Below are positions 41,267 to 50,113 of a stretch of 64,000 bases of DNA, one piece after another. Under the pieces are notes generated by a model. That model was not told the origin of the DNA, did not search any database, and worked only from the letters and a program-made list of their open reading frames with translations. This DNA comes from Cyanobacterium sp. HL-69. Its GTDB lineage: Bacteria > Cyanobacteriota > Cyanobacteriia > Cyanobacteriales > Cyanobacteriaceae. Made by a program: the position numbers and the translations under genes. Position 1 is the first letter of the stretch. Each line of letters starts with the position of its first letter. The DNA lies in NCBI GenBank assembly GCA_002813895.1, contig CP024912.1, positions 1-64,000 on the forward strand, read 5' to 3'.

Positions 41267-42031
41267 ATGAAAAAATCTACTCTATCAACCCTTTTAGTTG
41301 GCGGTTTGATTGCCCCCGCTACTATGATTGGGTTAACAGCTAGGGGCGCTGATGCTGCTGCCTTTTTCCAGATTGATACTTTTGATACTGGTCGTACGTT
41401 AAATCTTGATACATTCAATGAACCGGTCAGAACATTTGGTACTACTAACAATAGTTCTTTAACTCAGACAACGGCTAATTATTCTGACTTGAATGATGTA
41501 ATCGGGGGTTCTAGGAGATTAGAACTTACCAAACTAAGCGGTATTGCTTCATCTACACTAGGAGTTGCCGGTGATACACTACCCCCTGACCCTCCAGCAT
41601 ATCTTTCTTGGGATAATGGAAATGCACAAACCTCCGCAAAAGTTATTTGGAACGCTAACGGTAGTGGTTTAAATTTTGATGCGACACCATATTCCAGTAT
41701 AGCTTTAGATGTTTTGGAGGTTGATTTGAATGTTAATGTTGAATTTGTATTAAGCGACGGTGTGAACACCACATCTTTAGCTTTAACAAATTTAGCTGCA
41801 AACACAAGAGCTTCGTTTGAATTTTCTCAATTCAGTAATCAAAGTTTCAATTTCTCAAACATTAACACTATTACGATGAATTTGACAGGTCCTGTCGCAG
41901 TAGATGCAACCTTCGATGCCTTGGGCTTCCAAGCAGTACCTGAACCTGGCACAGTTGGTGGCTTATTAGTTCTTGGTTTACTAGGGGTTGCTGGCGCTAA
42001 AAAGAGATCTCATAAAGCAGAACAAAACTAG
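41267..42031 (+). CDS. PEP-CTERM sorting-domain secreted protein
   Basis: 254 residues. Signal peptide about 1-31 (MKKSTLSTLLVGGLIAP, cleavage near ADA/AA). The C terminus is VPEPGTVGGLLVLGLLGVAG followed by KKRSHK: PEP motif, membrane helix, basic tail. The central part is Ser/Thr/Asn-rich beta-type sequence (ALDVLEVDLNVNVEFVLSDG, INTITMNLTGPVAVDATF) without an enzyme signature, probably a matrix protein exported and trimmed by exosortase. Own promoter and strong terminator make it a single-gene unit. Confidence 0.88.
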   Translation: MKKSTLSTLLVGGLIAPATMIGLTARGADAAAFFQIDTFDTGRTLNLDTFNEPVRTFGTTNNSSLTQTTANYSDLNDVIGGSRRLELTKLSGIASSTLGVAGDTLPPDPPAYLSWDNGNAQTSAKVIWNANGSGLNFDATPYSSIALDVLEVDLNVNVEFVLSDGVNTTSLALTNLAANTRASFEFSQFSNQSFNFSNINTITMNLTGPVAVDATFDALGFQAVPEPGTVGGLLVLGLLGVAGAKKRSHKAEQN

Positions 42032-42066
42032 ACACAACAAATTATTCCGTAGTGATTATAGAATTT

Positions 42067-42106
42067 AAAAACGTTGTCTGATTAATCGGATGACGTTTTT
42101 ATTTTA
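42067..42106 (+). terminator. terminator of the PEP-CTERM gene
   Basis: AAAAACGTTGTCTGA (42067-42081) pairs, with wobbles, with TCGGATGACGTTTTT (42086-42100) around TTAA. The T-rich 3' arm completes an intrinsic terminator. Confidence 0.85.
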
Positions 42107-42235
42107 ATGGAGAAAGGGAAATTTTGAGGAAAAGAATCCCTTTACAGAAAACTCGAATTGTGGATAAATAAAAGATACAATCAATTATCACCATGCTAAG
42201 TAAAAAACAATTTGGCATCACCATTTGTAAGTTTA

Positions 42236-42505
42236 ATGACTACTGAAACATATATTAACCATCCCACGTTTGGACTACTTTATCGATTATGCCTCATTGA
42301 GAAACAGGAGGAATTGTTTACGACTCTCTATGCTCAAAGGCTTTTTTTTCGTGTGAAGGTTGAACAACGGGAGACTTTTTTTGAACCCCTGACGCGCTCG
42401 GAGGCGAGGTTGTTGATGGAAAGTAAGTTGAGGGGTTTGAGGAGTAATGGGGACTGGAATGCTTATAAACAGTTAAATGAGATTTACCAGCGCACTTTCC
42501 AGTAG
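42236..42505 (+). CDS. pipX: PipX, PII-interacting co-activator of NtcA
   Basis: Small cyanobacterial protein that swaps between PII and NtcA according to nitrogen status. 89 residues from ATG 42236 (MTTETYINHPTFGLLYR). An in-frame TTG at 42212 would add eight residues but the family starts here. The Tudor-like N domain (about 1-55; ELFTTLYAQRLFF) contacts NtcA and PII, followed by two helices (EARLLMESKLRGLR, WNAYKQLNEIYQRTFQ). A candidate NtcA site lies 1.4 kb upstream but is not placed to control pipX. Confidence 0.94.
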   Translation: MTTETYINHPTFGLLYRLCLIEKQEELFTTLYAQRLFFRVKVEQRETFFEPLTRSEARLLMESKLRGLRSNGDWNAYKQLNEIYQRTFQ

Positions 42506-42550
42506 AAATAATATAAATTTATTAAAATTTTAGCAAAACAAAAATAAATA

Positions 42551-42580
42551 CCCCTCCTAGCCCCTCTTAAAAAGGAGGGG
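42551..42580 (-). terminator. hairpin between convergent pipX and ABC ATPase gene
   Basis: CCCCTCC (42551-42557) pairs with GGAGGGG (42574-42580). T-rich sequence follows on the minus strand. A typical small cyanobacterial CCCCTCCTAGCCCCTC repeat. Confidence 0.6.
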
Positions 42581-42586
42581 AGTAAA

Positions 42587-43306
42587 TTATTCATGGCGAG
42601 TACCAAGATATAATTCACCCACCAAAGGATTATCTAACAAATCAGAACCTTTACCCTCGATCGCATCTTTACCGCTTTCTAAAACATAACCCCTATCCGC
42701 CATCATCAAGGCTTTTTTGGCATTTTGTTCCACCAAAACGATCGCCTTTCCCGTGGCATTTATCGCCTTAATTTGCTCAAAAACATCATTAACCAAAATG
42801 GGAGATAAGGCCGCCGAAGGTTCATCCAACAACAGCAAATCAGGATCCAACATCAATGCCTTACCCATGGCCAACATCTGCCTTTCTCCTCCCGACAAAG
42901 TACCAGCTTTTTGCCGAAAACGCTCCTTTAACTTAGGAAACATAGAATAAATGATCTCTTTTTGTTTTTTGCAAGAGCCAGAAAGAGTATAAGCCCCCAT
43001 TTCTAAATTTTCCTCCACCGTCAAAGTAGCAAAAACATTAGAAATTTGAGGAACGTAACACATCCCTAACTTAACAATCTCATTGGACTTTAACCCCGCA
43101 ATATTACGGTCTTTAAAAATTATTTCCCCTTGATTGGGAGTCAAAAGCCCAAAAATAGTTTTGGCAAGGGTCGATTTTCCCGCCCCATTAGGACCTATTA
43201 CGGTGATTAATTCCCCTGGTTCAACTCGAAAATTAATGCCCTGTAAAATGTTTAAGTCTTTGATATATCCGGCATAAACATCTTTTACTTCTAATAGGTT
43301 AGTCAT
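42587..43306 (-). CDS. livF: ABC transporter ATP-binding protein, LivF/NatE type
   Basis: Cytosolic ATPase of a branched-chain/neutral amino acid importer. 239 residues. Walker A GPNGAGKS (38-45), Q-loop in YVPQISNVF, signature LSGGERQM (about 137-144), Walker B LLLLDEPSAALSP, switch His replaced by Gln in VLVEQNAKKAL, which is normal for LivF. The rest of the transporter (permeases, NatA-type ATPase, binding protein) is not in the window, a scattered arrangement common in cyanobacterial N-I systems. Starts at ATG 43306. Confidence 0.88.
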   Translation of the reverse strand: MTNLLEVKDVYAGYIKDLNILQGINFRVEPGELITVIGPNGAGKSTLAKTIFGLLTPNQGEIIFKDRNIAGLKSNEIVKLGMCYVPQISNVFATLTVEENLEMGAYTLSGSCKKQKEIIYSMFPKLKERFRQKAGTLSGGERQMLAMGKALMLDPDLLLLDEPSAALSPILVNDVFEQIKAINATGKAIVLVEQNAKKALMMADRGYVLESGKDAIEGKGSDLLDNPLVGELYLGTRHE

Positions 43307-43352
43307 GAATTATAAATAGAAATAGGGGTTAACGAAAAAAGATTTGGTTAGG

Positions 43353-43380
43353 ATAGGGAACGGGGAATAGGCAACAGGGA
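43353..43380. repeat. heptad tandem repeat (STRR-like)
   Basis: Four 7-bp units: ATAGGGA, ACGGGGA, ATAGGCA, ACAGGGA. Resembles the short tandemly repeated repetitive sequences of cyanobacteria. Confidence 0.6.
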
Positions 43381-43485
43381 ATGGTTTTTGTGTCCATACC
43401 TTACAGTATTGTTAAGGTTTCTATGTTTCTACCTATAATCTATTCAGTTTCCCCCAAATTAGTAAGACAAAATCAATGTAGTTTC

Positions 43486-43506
43486 ATGGTCCATTGTCAA
43501 TTGTTT
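43486..43506. repeat. heptad repeat ATGGTCC/ATTGTCA/ATTGTTT
   Basis: Three 7-bp units just at the bamA stop codon. The ATTGTCA unit also occurs at 46728-46734. Confidence 0.5.
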
Positions 43507-45892
43507 AGAACCTTTCGCCGATACCAAAGTGAATGCGGTTGTCACCCTCATCATTGATACCATAGTCGATGCGGATAGGGCCCACAGGGGATTGAATCCT
43601 GACCCCTAAACCATAACCAAACCCACTACCGCTCAACCCTCGTACTTCGGCAGGTTGCCCGGGTACTGATGAACCAGAACCCAAATCGGTTCCAAAGTCG
43701 AGGAATAAGGCACCACCCACCACAGAGAATATGGGGAAGCGATATTCGGCACTAGCTTGGAGGAAGGTGCGACCATTACCAAGATCTCCTTCTCCGTAAC
43801 CTCTGACGGAGTTACTACCCCCTAAAACGAAGGCTTCGTAGGGGGGTAAGTCTCCTAAAATTGTCCCTGCTTGGACGTTAAATGCAAGGGCTTGGGGGCC
43901 TTCGGCAAAGTCGAAATCGAGGAAGTTGACGGGAATATAGTGGCTGTAGTTTGCCCGAATGCGGTTAAAGAGAATATTTCCCGAACCAAGGGGAACAGTT
44001 TGCTCCATGCCCACCAAGAGGAAGTTGCCCTCTGTGGGTTGTAAACGGTTATTACGGCGATCGCGCGAAGCATTGAACCTTAAAAGGAAAAGATCATCCT
44101 GTCCTGATTCACTGAGGGATAGTAATTCATTGCCAAATTCAGCGGAGGAGCGAGGGCTGAGATCCCCATCGGTGTTTTTAATTTCTACCCTTTGGTATTG
44201 GAATCCTGCACTCAATACCCAATCAGGGCGAGTGAAAGGATCTTCGGCAATGGGACGAGAGAATGTGACTCCTGTACCTGAGCGCACTACCCGAGGGCGA
44301 GTATCCCCTATCTCGGTTCTGATGCTGTCGGTATCTGTACCATCAAAAACAAGAGAGATAGAGCGACGACGGAAAATATTGGCGGTGTATGAGGTGCGAT
44401 CGGGGGTGGTGGCAATCCAAGGATCTCTTAAGCTCAGGTCAAATAATAGTTCCCTTTCTCCTAACTGAAATTCCGCCCCTAGGTTTTGATTATTACCCCC
44501 TAGGTTTTGTTGTTGATAACTCAAGGTTCCAAAAAATCCACTATTGGAACTAATACCAGCACCAGCGGCGATGGAACCCGTATTGGCTTGTACTACTTCT
44601 ATGTTCATGATCACCTTAGAGGGATCTTCGGCTTCACTAAAAGAAAGACGTACATCTTGGAAAATACCTAAACCAAATACCCTTTGTAAGTCTCTTTGGG
44701 CTGTATTACGATTAAAAATATCCCCTGGTTTGAGTTGTACTTCTCTGGTGATAATAAATTCTCTGGTTTTGCCGTCAACTTCTTCGTTATCTTCGCTAAA
44801 GTATTTTACTTGTATATCTTCGATTTCTCCTTCCGCAATGGCAAGGGTAACAACCCCATCGGAGGAAACTTGAGGAGAGCTTACCACCTGAGCTAAATCG
44901 AAACCATTGTCGCTATACCAAGTATTGATGGCGGTAATGCCCTCTTGTAAATCTCGGAGGTTAATAATCTCTCCATATTGATCCCCAAAGGCTTCGTCAA
45001 TGACTTCTGGGGGAATTTGAGCATCGGGGCGATCGCCCGATACCGTTTGTATTTCTACCCTTTGCAACACAGGGTTAGGTACTACGGTATAGGTAATTCT
45101 GACCCCCAAAGGAGTATCACTAGGCACTACATTGGCATTACTAAAAAAACCTGTGGCGAAAATAGCGTTAATATCTTCCTGTAGTTGAGTTCTGGTGGTA
45201 GTACGCCCTGGAGCTGTTCTAATGACGTTATAAACTAGGTCTTCTAATTCTCCCTCTACCCCTTCCACTAGCACTTCTGCCACTAATACCCTCGCTTCTT
45301 CTTCGCTCTGGGGTTGATTATTTTGAGCTAAGAGGGTTTGGGATGATGATGAAGATTGGGGGCTTGTTTCTAGGTTAGGAGATAATTCTTCTCGGTTAGA
45401 TGAGCTTATTTCTAGGTTGGGGGACGATTCTTCTAGGTTAGATGAGGCTATTTCTAAATTAGGAGATAATTCTTCGTTATCTTTAACTATAATTTCTTGA
45501 GAGGTATCTTCTCCCACAAAATTTTCTGGACGGGGGGCTTTGTTTATCTCAATGTTTTGATTAGTAAACTCTTGGGGCTGATGAGGGATGGTGCTAAGGC
45601 TAAAATCTACATGGTTGGTGAGGGATGGAGTATCTTCGATTTCTACCTCTGGATTAGCTTTTAAGGGTTGACTAACCATGAAGGTGGTTAGAAACAGAAG
45701 AGCAGAAAGAATGGGAAACTTGGCTACTAGCTTTGCCATGGATGTTTTGGGGTGAAATACACCATGATGATTATGGTTAGTAGCTTTTAAGTTTAAGGTC
45801 ATTTTTTCTGCTTTTTGGGCGGTTTTCTTTTTTTGCACTACAGAGGTAGAATTTTGCTTTTTTTTTCTCATTTTGTTGTTGCTCACAGCCAC
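43505..45892 (-). CDS. bamA: BamA/Omp85-family outer membrane assembly protein (Toc75 relative)
   Basis: Inserts beta-barrel proteins into the outer membrane. 795 residues: basic N terminus then a membrane/signal segment (about 54-75, KFPILSALLFLTTFMVSQ), a low-complexity linker with imperfect repeats of SPNLEISSSN type (about 140-182), POTRA domains (about 198-440; VEGELEDLVYNVI, ITAINTWYSDNGFDL), and a 16-strand barrel with GGSNSVRGYGEGDLGNG and the closing strand IHFGIGERF. The unusually long N terminus may hold a later true start. It lies 42 nt downstream of purC, the same order as slr1226-slr1227 in Synechocystis. Confidence 0.93.
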   Translation of the reverse strand: MAVSNNKMRKKKQNSTSVVQKKKTAQKAEKMTLNLKATNHNHHGVFHPKTSMAKLVAKFPILSALLFLTTFMVSQPLKANPEVEIEDTPSLTNHVDFSLSTIPHQPQEFTNQNIEINKAPRPENFVGEDTSQEIIVKDNEELSPNLEIASSNLEESSPNLEISSSNREELSPNLETSPQSSSSSQTLLAQNNQPQSEEEARVLVAEVLVEGVEGELEDLVYNVIRTAPGRTTTRTQLQEDINAIFATGFFSNANVVPSDTPLGVRITYTVVPNPVLQRVEIQTVSGDRPDAQIPPEVIDEAFGDQYGEIINLRDLQEGITAINTWYSDNGFDLAQVVSSPQVSSDGVVTLAIAEGEIEDIQVKYFSEDNEEVDGKTREFIITREVQLKPGDIFNRNTAQRDLQRVFGLGIFQDVRLSFSEAEDPSKVIMNIEVVQANTGSIAAGAGISSNSGFFGTLSYQQQNLGGNNQNLGAEFQLGERELLFDLSLRDPWIATTPDRTSYTANIFRRRSISLVFDGTDTDSIRTEIGDTRPRVVRSGTGVTFSRPIAEDPFTRPDWVLSAGFQYQRVEIKNTDGDLSPRSSAEFGNELLSLSESGQDDLFLLRFNASRDRRNNRLQPTEGNFLLVGMEQTVPLGSGNILFNRIRANYSHYIPVNFLDFDFAEGPQALAFNVQAGTILGDLPPYEAFVLGGSNSVRGYGEGDLGNGRTFLQASAEYRFPIFSVVGGALFLDFGTDLGSGSSVPGQPAEVRGLSGSGFGYGLGVRIQSPVGPIRIDYGINDEGDNRIHFGIGERF

Positions 45893-45934
45893 ACACCAAG
45901 TTTTTTAGTAATAAAAATAATTGTCTTTAATATA

Positions 45935-46678
45935 CTAGCTATTTTCTAGTTTTTCAATTTGAGTTAGGACTCTAGTTTGTACTTTTTGATAGGCAGATTC
46001 TACCTCTCCCAAGTCTTTCCTAAATCTATCTTTGTCCATGACTCTTTTTTCTTGATCTTGTTCCTGATTATCCCATAGACGACAGGTATCTGGACTTATT
46101 TCATCGGCGAGTAGTATTGCGCCTTGAATATCTGTGCCAAATTCGAGTTTAAAGTCAACTAGGGTAATTTGACAACTATTAAAAAATTCGATGAGGTGTT
46201 GATTAATGGTTTTAGCGAGGGTTTGTAGTTGTTTAATTTGCTCGTCAGTGGCAAGGTTTAATAATGCTAATCTGTCGGGGGTGAGCAAAGGATCTTGGAG
46301 GGCATCATCTTTGAGGTAAAATTCTACGAGGGGATTGGGTAGTATTTCTCCTTCGGGTAAGCCCGTTTCTCGGCAAAGGCTACCAGCGGCGATATTTCTC
46401 ACTACAACCTCTAGGGGAATTATCTTTACTGCTTTGACAAGCATTTCTCGCTCGGAGGTTTTTTCGATAAAGTGGGTAGAAATGCCTTTTTTTTCGAGGT
46501 ATGCTAGAAGGGCAGATGCGATCGCACAGTTCACTTTCCCTTTATCGGTGATAGTACCTTTTTTCTGAGCATTAAACGCGGTAGCCGAATCTTTATAATA
46601 GGTTAAATAAACCTGCTCATCATCGGTAGGGTAAATAATTTTCGCTTTACCTTCATATAATTTTTCTTTTGCATTCAT
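45935..46678 (-). CDS. purC: phosphoribosylaminoimidazole-succinocarboxamide synthase
   Basis: ATP-dependent SAICAR synthase of purine synthesis. The 247 residues match. Conserved LYEGKAKIIYPTDD at the N terminus (ATP loop), FNAQKKGTI, VVVRNIAAGSL, the metal/substrate segment LVDFKLEFG and DEISPDTCRLWD. Follows the pyrC-like gene by 53 nt and precedes bamA by 42 nt, suggesting one minus-strand operon. Confidence 0.96.
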   Translation of the reverse strand: MNAKEKLYEGKAKIIYPTDDEQVYLTYYKDSATAFNAQKKGTITDKGKVNCAIASALLAYLEKKGISTHFIEKTSEREMLVKAVKIIPLEVVVRNIAAGSLCRETGLPEGEILPNPLVEFYLKDDALQDPLLTPDRLALLNLATDEQIKQLQTLAKTINQHLIEFFNSCQITLVDFKLEFGTDIQGAILLADEISPDTCRLWDNQEQDQEKRVMDKDRFRKDLGEVESAYQKVQTRVLTQIEKLENS

Positions 46679-46706
46679 AGGAATAAAGTCAATAAATTAA
46701 AGTTTA

Positions 46707-46738
46707 ATTGTCCATTGTCCATGGTTCATTGTCAATTG
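46707..46738. repeat. heptad tandem repeat (ATTGTCC units)
   Basis: ATTGTCC, ATTGTCC, ATGGTTC, ATTGTCA, ATTG: period 7 in the gap between the pyrC-like gene and purC, running into the pyrC-like stop codon. Confidence 0.65.
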
Positions 46739-47991
46739 CTTAAAACCTTACCCCTAAGTTCTTGATTTAACCAATAAGTGTTACTAGATAAAGATTTTAA
46801 ATTTTGGGGGGTAACTTGCCAACACTGCCTAGGAGAGAATAAAATTAATTCTGCCTTTTCCCCTTGTTGCAAACTAATGGGCTTTTGATTGAGACAACGG
46901 AGAGGATTAACGCTGAGGGCTTCCCAGAGTTTAAGGGCGCTGATTTGCCTAGTATCCACAAGGTTTTCCCATAATAAAGGTAATACTAACTCATAACCGA
47001 TCGCCCCAGAGGGTGATTGAGCAAAAGCGACAGTATTTTCTTCATAGGTATAAGGGGTGTGGTCAACGGCGATCGCATCTATGACTCCATTTTTTATGCC
47101 TTCTACTAGGGCTAGACGGTCATTTTCTGCCCCTAAAGGGGGTTCTAACTTCAAATTTGGGTCGTAACTCTCTACCGCCTCACTATTGAGCAAAAGATGA
47201 TGCCAATTAACACTGGCCGTAATGGGTAAACCCTCCTCCTTTGCCCGTTCAATCAACTTTACTCCTCGCTCGGTGGAAACCCTCATCAGATGCACCTTTG
47301 TTTTCGTCAGGCCGACCAATTCAACGATAGAGGCGATCGCAATGGTTTCACTCACTGCAGGACAACCCATCAAACCCAAGCGCACAGAGGTACTATTTTC
47401 CCGTACCACCCCAGCCCCCCGCAACTGCATATTACACGGGGAAAGAGCCACAGGTAAATCAAACGGGTGAGCATATTCCAACATCCTTCGTAACAACAAA
47501 AGATTGTCACAGGGCATATTATCCGTAAAACCCACTACCCCAGCCTCCGCCAAAGAAGCCAACTCCGCAATCACCTCCCCTTTCAAGCCATTGGTTAACG
47601 CTCCCCACAGGTAAAACCGAGAAGATAAATCCCTCACCCTTGCCTCCAAAAAAGCACAAGTAGCAGGATTATCCATCACAGGACTCGTATTAGGCAAAAT
47701 AGCAGTGCGACTAAATCCCCCCGCCTCCATAGCACCCGCAAGACTTTCTAAAGTTTCCCTTTCCTCATAACCAGGCTCACCACTAATACTATATATATCC
47801 ACCAACCCCGGCCCTAGAATCAAACTATCCCCCTCCATCACCTCTACCGACTCGGCATCATAACCAAGATTATTGCCCACTTGCTCAATCTTGCCATCTA
47901 TCACCAAAACATCAGTAACATTATCCACTGCACAAACAGGATCTAATATTCTCACCTGTCGATAAATTCGAGAGTTAGGTTTCACCGTCAT
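46732..47991 (-). CDS. dihydroorotase homologue lacking zinc ligands (PyrC-like)
   Basis: Class I dihydroorotase fold, 419 residues from ATG 47991 (a GTG at 47997 would add two). The active enzyme has HxH after PGLVD; here it reads PGLVDIYSISGEPG. HVST is RVST (LMRVSTERG), and DHAPH is DHTPY. HHLLL and the last Asp remain. With most zinc ligands gone, catalysis is unlikely. Inactive dihydroorotase homologues (PyrC') are known as structural partners of aspartate transcarbamoylase, so a similar role is inferred. A catalytic pyrC should exist elsewhere. First gene of the purC-bamA run. Confidence 0.85.
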   Translation of the reverse strand: MTVKPNSRIYRQVRILDPVCAVDNVTDVLVIDGKIEQVGNNLGYDAESVEVMEGDSLILGPGLVDIYSISGEPGYEERETLESLAGAMEAGGFSRTAILPNTSPVMDNPATCAFLEARVRDLSSRFYLWGALTNGLKGEVIAELASLAEAGVVGFTDNMPCDNLLLLRRMLEYAHPFDLPVALSPCNMQLRGAGVVRENSTSVRLGLMGCPAVSETIAIASIVELVGLTKTKVHLMRVSTERGVKLIERAKEEGLPITASVNWHHLLLNSEAVESYDPNLKLEPPLGAENDRLALVEGIKNGVIDAIAVDHTPYTYEENTVAFAQSPSGAIGYELVLPLLWENLVDTRQISALKLWEALSVNPLRCLNQKPISLQQGEKAELILFSPRQCWQVTPQNLKSLSSNTYWLNQELRGKVLSN

Positions 47992-48192
47992 TAACACTTT
48001 TACTTATGAGGGAGCAGAAAATCTTTTTTTCTCTTCCTTGTCCGACTTACCATTTTACGTTCAAATCTCCTCCTCTTCAAAATTAATTTTTGTAAACAAA
48101 ACAGCAAAATGTAGCATTTTATACAGAAATAATGTTTAAATAGGATCAATTAAGAAAAAACTTTAACGAAATTGATAGATAGGAGAAAAAAT

Positions 48193-48393
48193 ATGAATAC
48201 CGAAAACCAAGCCCGTCGTCTCATGATGCGTCATCACCACGCTATAAAAAATCGTCAACAATCCATGTTAGGAAGAGTTGCCTCAGAAATCGGTATGGAT
48301 ATTGATGCTTCTCAACATTGTCAAGGTACTCAGGGTAAACCTAATTCTAGCTTTCGTGTTACCTACGATCGCAGCGGTGCTTCTTTTAGCTAG
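48193..48393 (+). CDS. small conserved cyanobacterial protein, function unknown
   Basis: 66 residues from ATG 48193 (MNTENQARRLMMRHHHAIKN). An AGGAGA ribosome binding site lies 7 nt upstream, which rules out the in-frame TTG at 48172 because that site would lie inside the coding sequence. Basic, with a histidine cluster (HHH at about 14-16) and a C terminus (SSFRVTYDRSGASFS) that I believe is conserved among cyanobacteria. No domain is recognised. Single gene with a strong terminator. Confidence 0.75.
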   Translation: MNTENQARRLMMRHHHAIKNRQQSMLGRVASEIGMDIDASQHCQGTQGKPNSSFRVTYDRSGASFS

Positions 48394-48461
48394 AAAAAAA
48401 TATATTGATTGATTATTTTTCATTGTTGTTAATTTCCAATTCATGATGGTTAATTTACTCT

Positions 48462-48494
48462 AGGGGCGTAGTATTCTGCGTCTCTGTTTTTTTT
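48462..48494 (+). terminator. terminator of the small conserved protein gene
   Basis: AGGGGCGTAG (48462-48471) pairs with CTGCGTCTCT (48476-48485), then G and eight T. Arms resemble the hairpin after hemC. Confidence 0.85.
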
Positions 48495-48570
48495 GTAAAA
48501 ATGTGTAATGAGTAGCTCTTGGTAAACTACTGTAAAATACTAAGTATTGCCTTTACGAAATAACGGGAAA

Positions 48571-50016
48571 ATGATCAACAGTAAAATTACCTTATACAAC
48601 AGTCTTTCCAATCGAGAAGAAGAATTTAACACCGTCTGCGAAAATGAAGTAAAAATGTATTGTTGTGGTATTACTGTTTATGATTACTGTCATTTAGGTC
48701 ATGCCCGTACTTGTATTGTATGGGATGTGGTGAGAAAATATTTACAATGGCGCGGCTACAAAGTTACTTATATCCAAAACTTTACTGACATAGACGATAA
48801 AATTTTAAACCGTGCTAAAAAAGAAAATAGCTCCATGGAAGAAGTATCGGAGCGTTTTATCAAAGCCTACTTTGAAGACATGGAAAGGCTAAATGTAACC
48901 CCTGCCAACGCTTATCCCCGTGCTACCCATGCCCTTGATGGCATCAAAAAATTAGTGTGGGAATTAGAGCAAAAAGGCTATGCCTACGAAAAAGGAGGAG
49001 ATGTTTATTATTCTGTCCATAAGTTTGCTGACTATGGCAAATTATCAGGGCGTAAACTAGAAGACTTACAAGCAGGGGCAGGGGGTAGAATAAATCAGTC
49101 GGGGGTAGAAAAAGAACATTCCTCTGATTTTGCCCTCTGGAAATCTGCCAAAGCAGGGGAGCCTAGTTTTGATTCCCCTTGGGGTAAAGGGCGCCCTGGC
49201 TGGCACATCGAATGTTCTGCCATGGTAAGGGATATGTTGGGGGAAACCATTGATATTCATGCGGGGGGCAATGACCTTATTTTTCCTCACCATGAAAACG
49301 AAATTGCCCAATCAGAAGCTGTTACAGGTAAATCTTTGGCTAACTATTGGATGCACAATGGCATGGTAAAGGTTGAAGGGGAAAAGATGTCTAAGTCTTT
49401 GGGTAATTTTATTACCATCCGAGAGCTTTTAGAACAATATGAGCCTATGGCGGTGCGGTTGTTTGTCTTACAGGCTAATTATCGTAAGCCCATCGATTTT
49501 ACTAAGGATGCCATGGAGTCGGCTACCAATGGTTGGCATACCCTAGGAGAAGGTTTACAATTTGGTTTTAAGCATGGAGAAGCCTTAAATTGGACAGAAA
49601 AAACCCAACATACCATGATTAAATCGGTTCAGGAGCGTTTTTGTCAAGAGGTGGATCGAGATTTTAATTTTGCGGCAGGGGTAGCCATTTTATTTGATTT
49701 AGCAAAAGATTTGCGTCGGGAGTCAAATATTATGATTCATGAGGGCAAAACCACCACATCATCTCAAGAGTTGGGAGATAAATGGCATACTTTAATGACT
49801 TTGGCTGATGTGTTAGGGTTAAAGCTAGATGCAGTACAATCTGATACGACTTCAGCCCAGATGAGCGATGAGGAGGTAGAAAATCTTGTGCAGGAAAGAA
49901 TTACTGCCCGTAAAAATAAAGATTTTGCTCAGGGCGATCGCATTCGGGATATATTAAAAGAACAAGGAATCACCCTCATTGACGGGGCTGGAGGTGTGAC
50001 AAAATGGCATCGCTGA
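48571..50016 (+). CDS. cysS: cysteinyl-tRNA synthetase
   Basis: Class I aminoacyl-tRNA synthetase. 481 residues from ATG 48571 (MINSKITLYNSLS). An in-frame TTG 24 bp upstream is not needed. The zinc-site cysteine and nucleotide loop are in YCCGITVYDYCHLGHART (HIGH-type motif HLGH, about 41-44), with further zinc ligands in WHIECS and HHENEIAQSEA, and the KMSKS loop GEKMSKSLGNF. The C-terminal anticodon-binding domain is present (ITARKNKDFAQGDRIRD). Single gene, followed after 97 nt by the histidine kinase. Confidence 0.96.
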   Translation: MINSKITLYNSLSNREEEFNTVCENEVKMYCCGITVYDYCHLGHARTCIVWDVVRKYLQWRGYKVTYIQNFTDIDDKILNRAKKENSSMEEVSERFIKAYFEDMERLNVTPANAYPRATHALDGIKKLVWELEQKGYAYEKGGDVYYSVHKFADYGKLSGRKLEDLQAGAGGRINQSGVEKEHSSDFALWKSAKAGEPSFDSPWGKGRPGWHIECSAMVRDMLGETIDIHAGGNDLIFPHHENEIAQSEAVTGKSLANYWMHNGMVKVEGEKMSKSLGNFITIRELLEQYEPMAVRLFVLQANYRKPIDFTKDAMESATNGWHTLGEGLQFGFKHGEALNWTEKTQHTMIKSVQERFCQEVDRDFNFAAGVAILFDLAKDLRRESNIMIHEGKTTTSSQELGDKWHTLMTLADVLGLKLDAVQSDTTSAQMSDEEVENLVQERITARKNKDFAQGDRIRDILKEQGITLIDGAGGVTKWHR

Positions 50017-50113
50017 AACAATAATTAAAAGTGTTGGAATGTAGGACAGGTATAATAGATTATGATACCTCCCTCTTACCTTATACCTGTTCTTTTCTTC
50101 TCCATTTTCTACT

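Noticed and set aside
43353-43380. CRISPR-like array
   Set aside because: Units are only 7 bp, contiguous and without spacers; they are tandem heptads.
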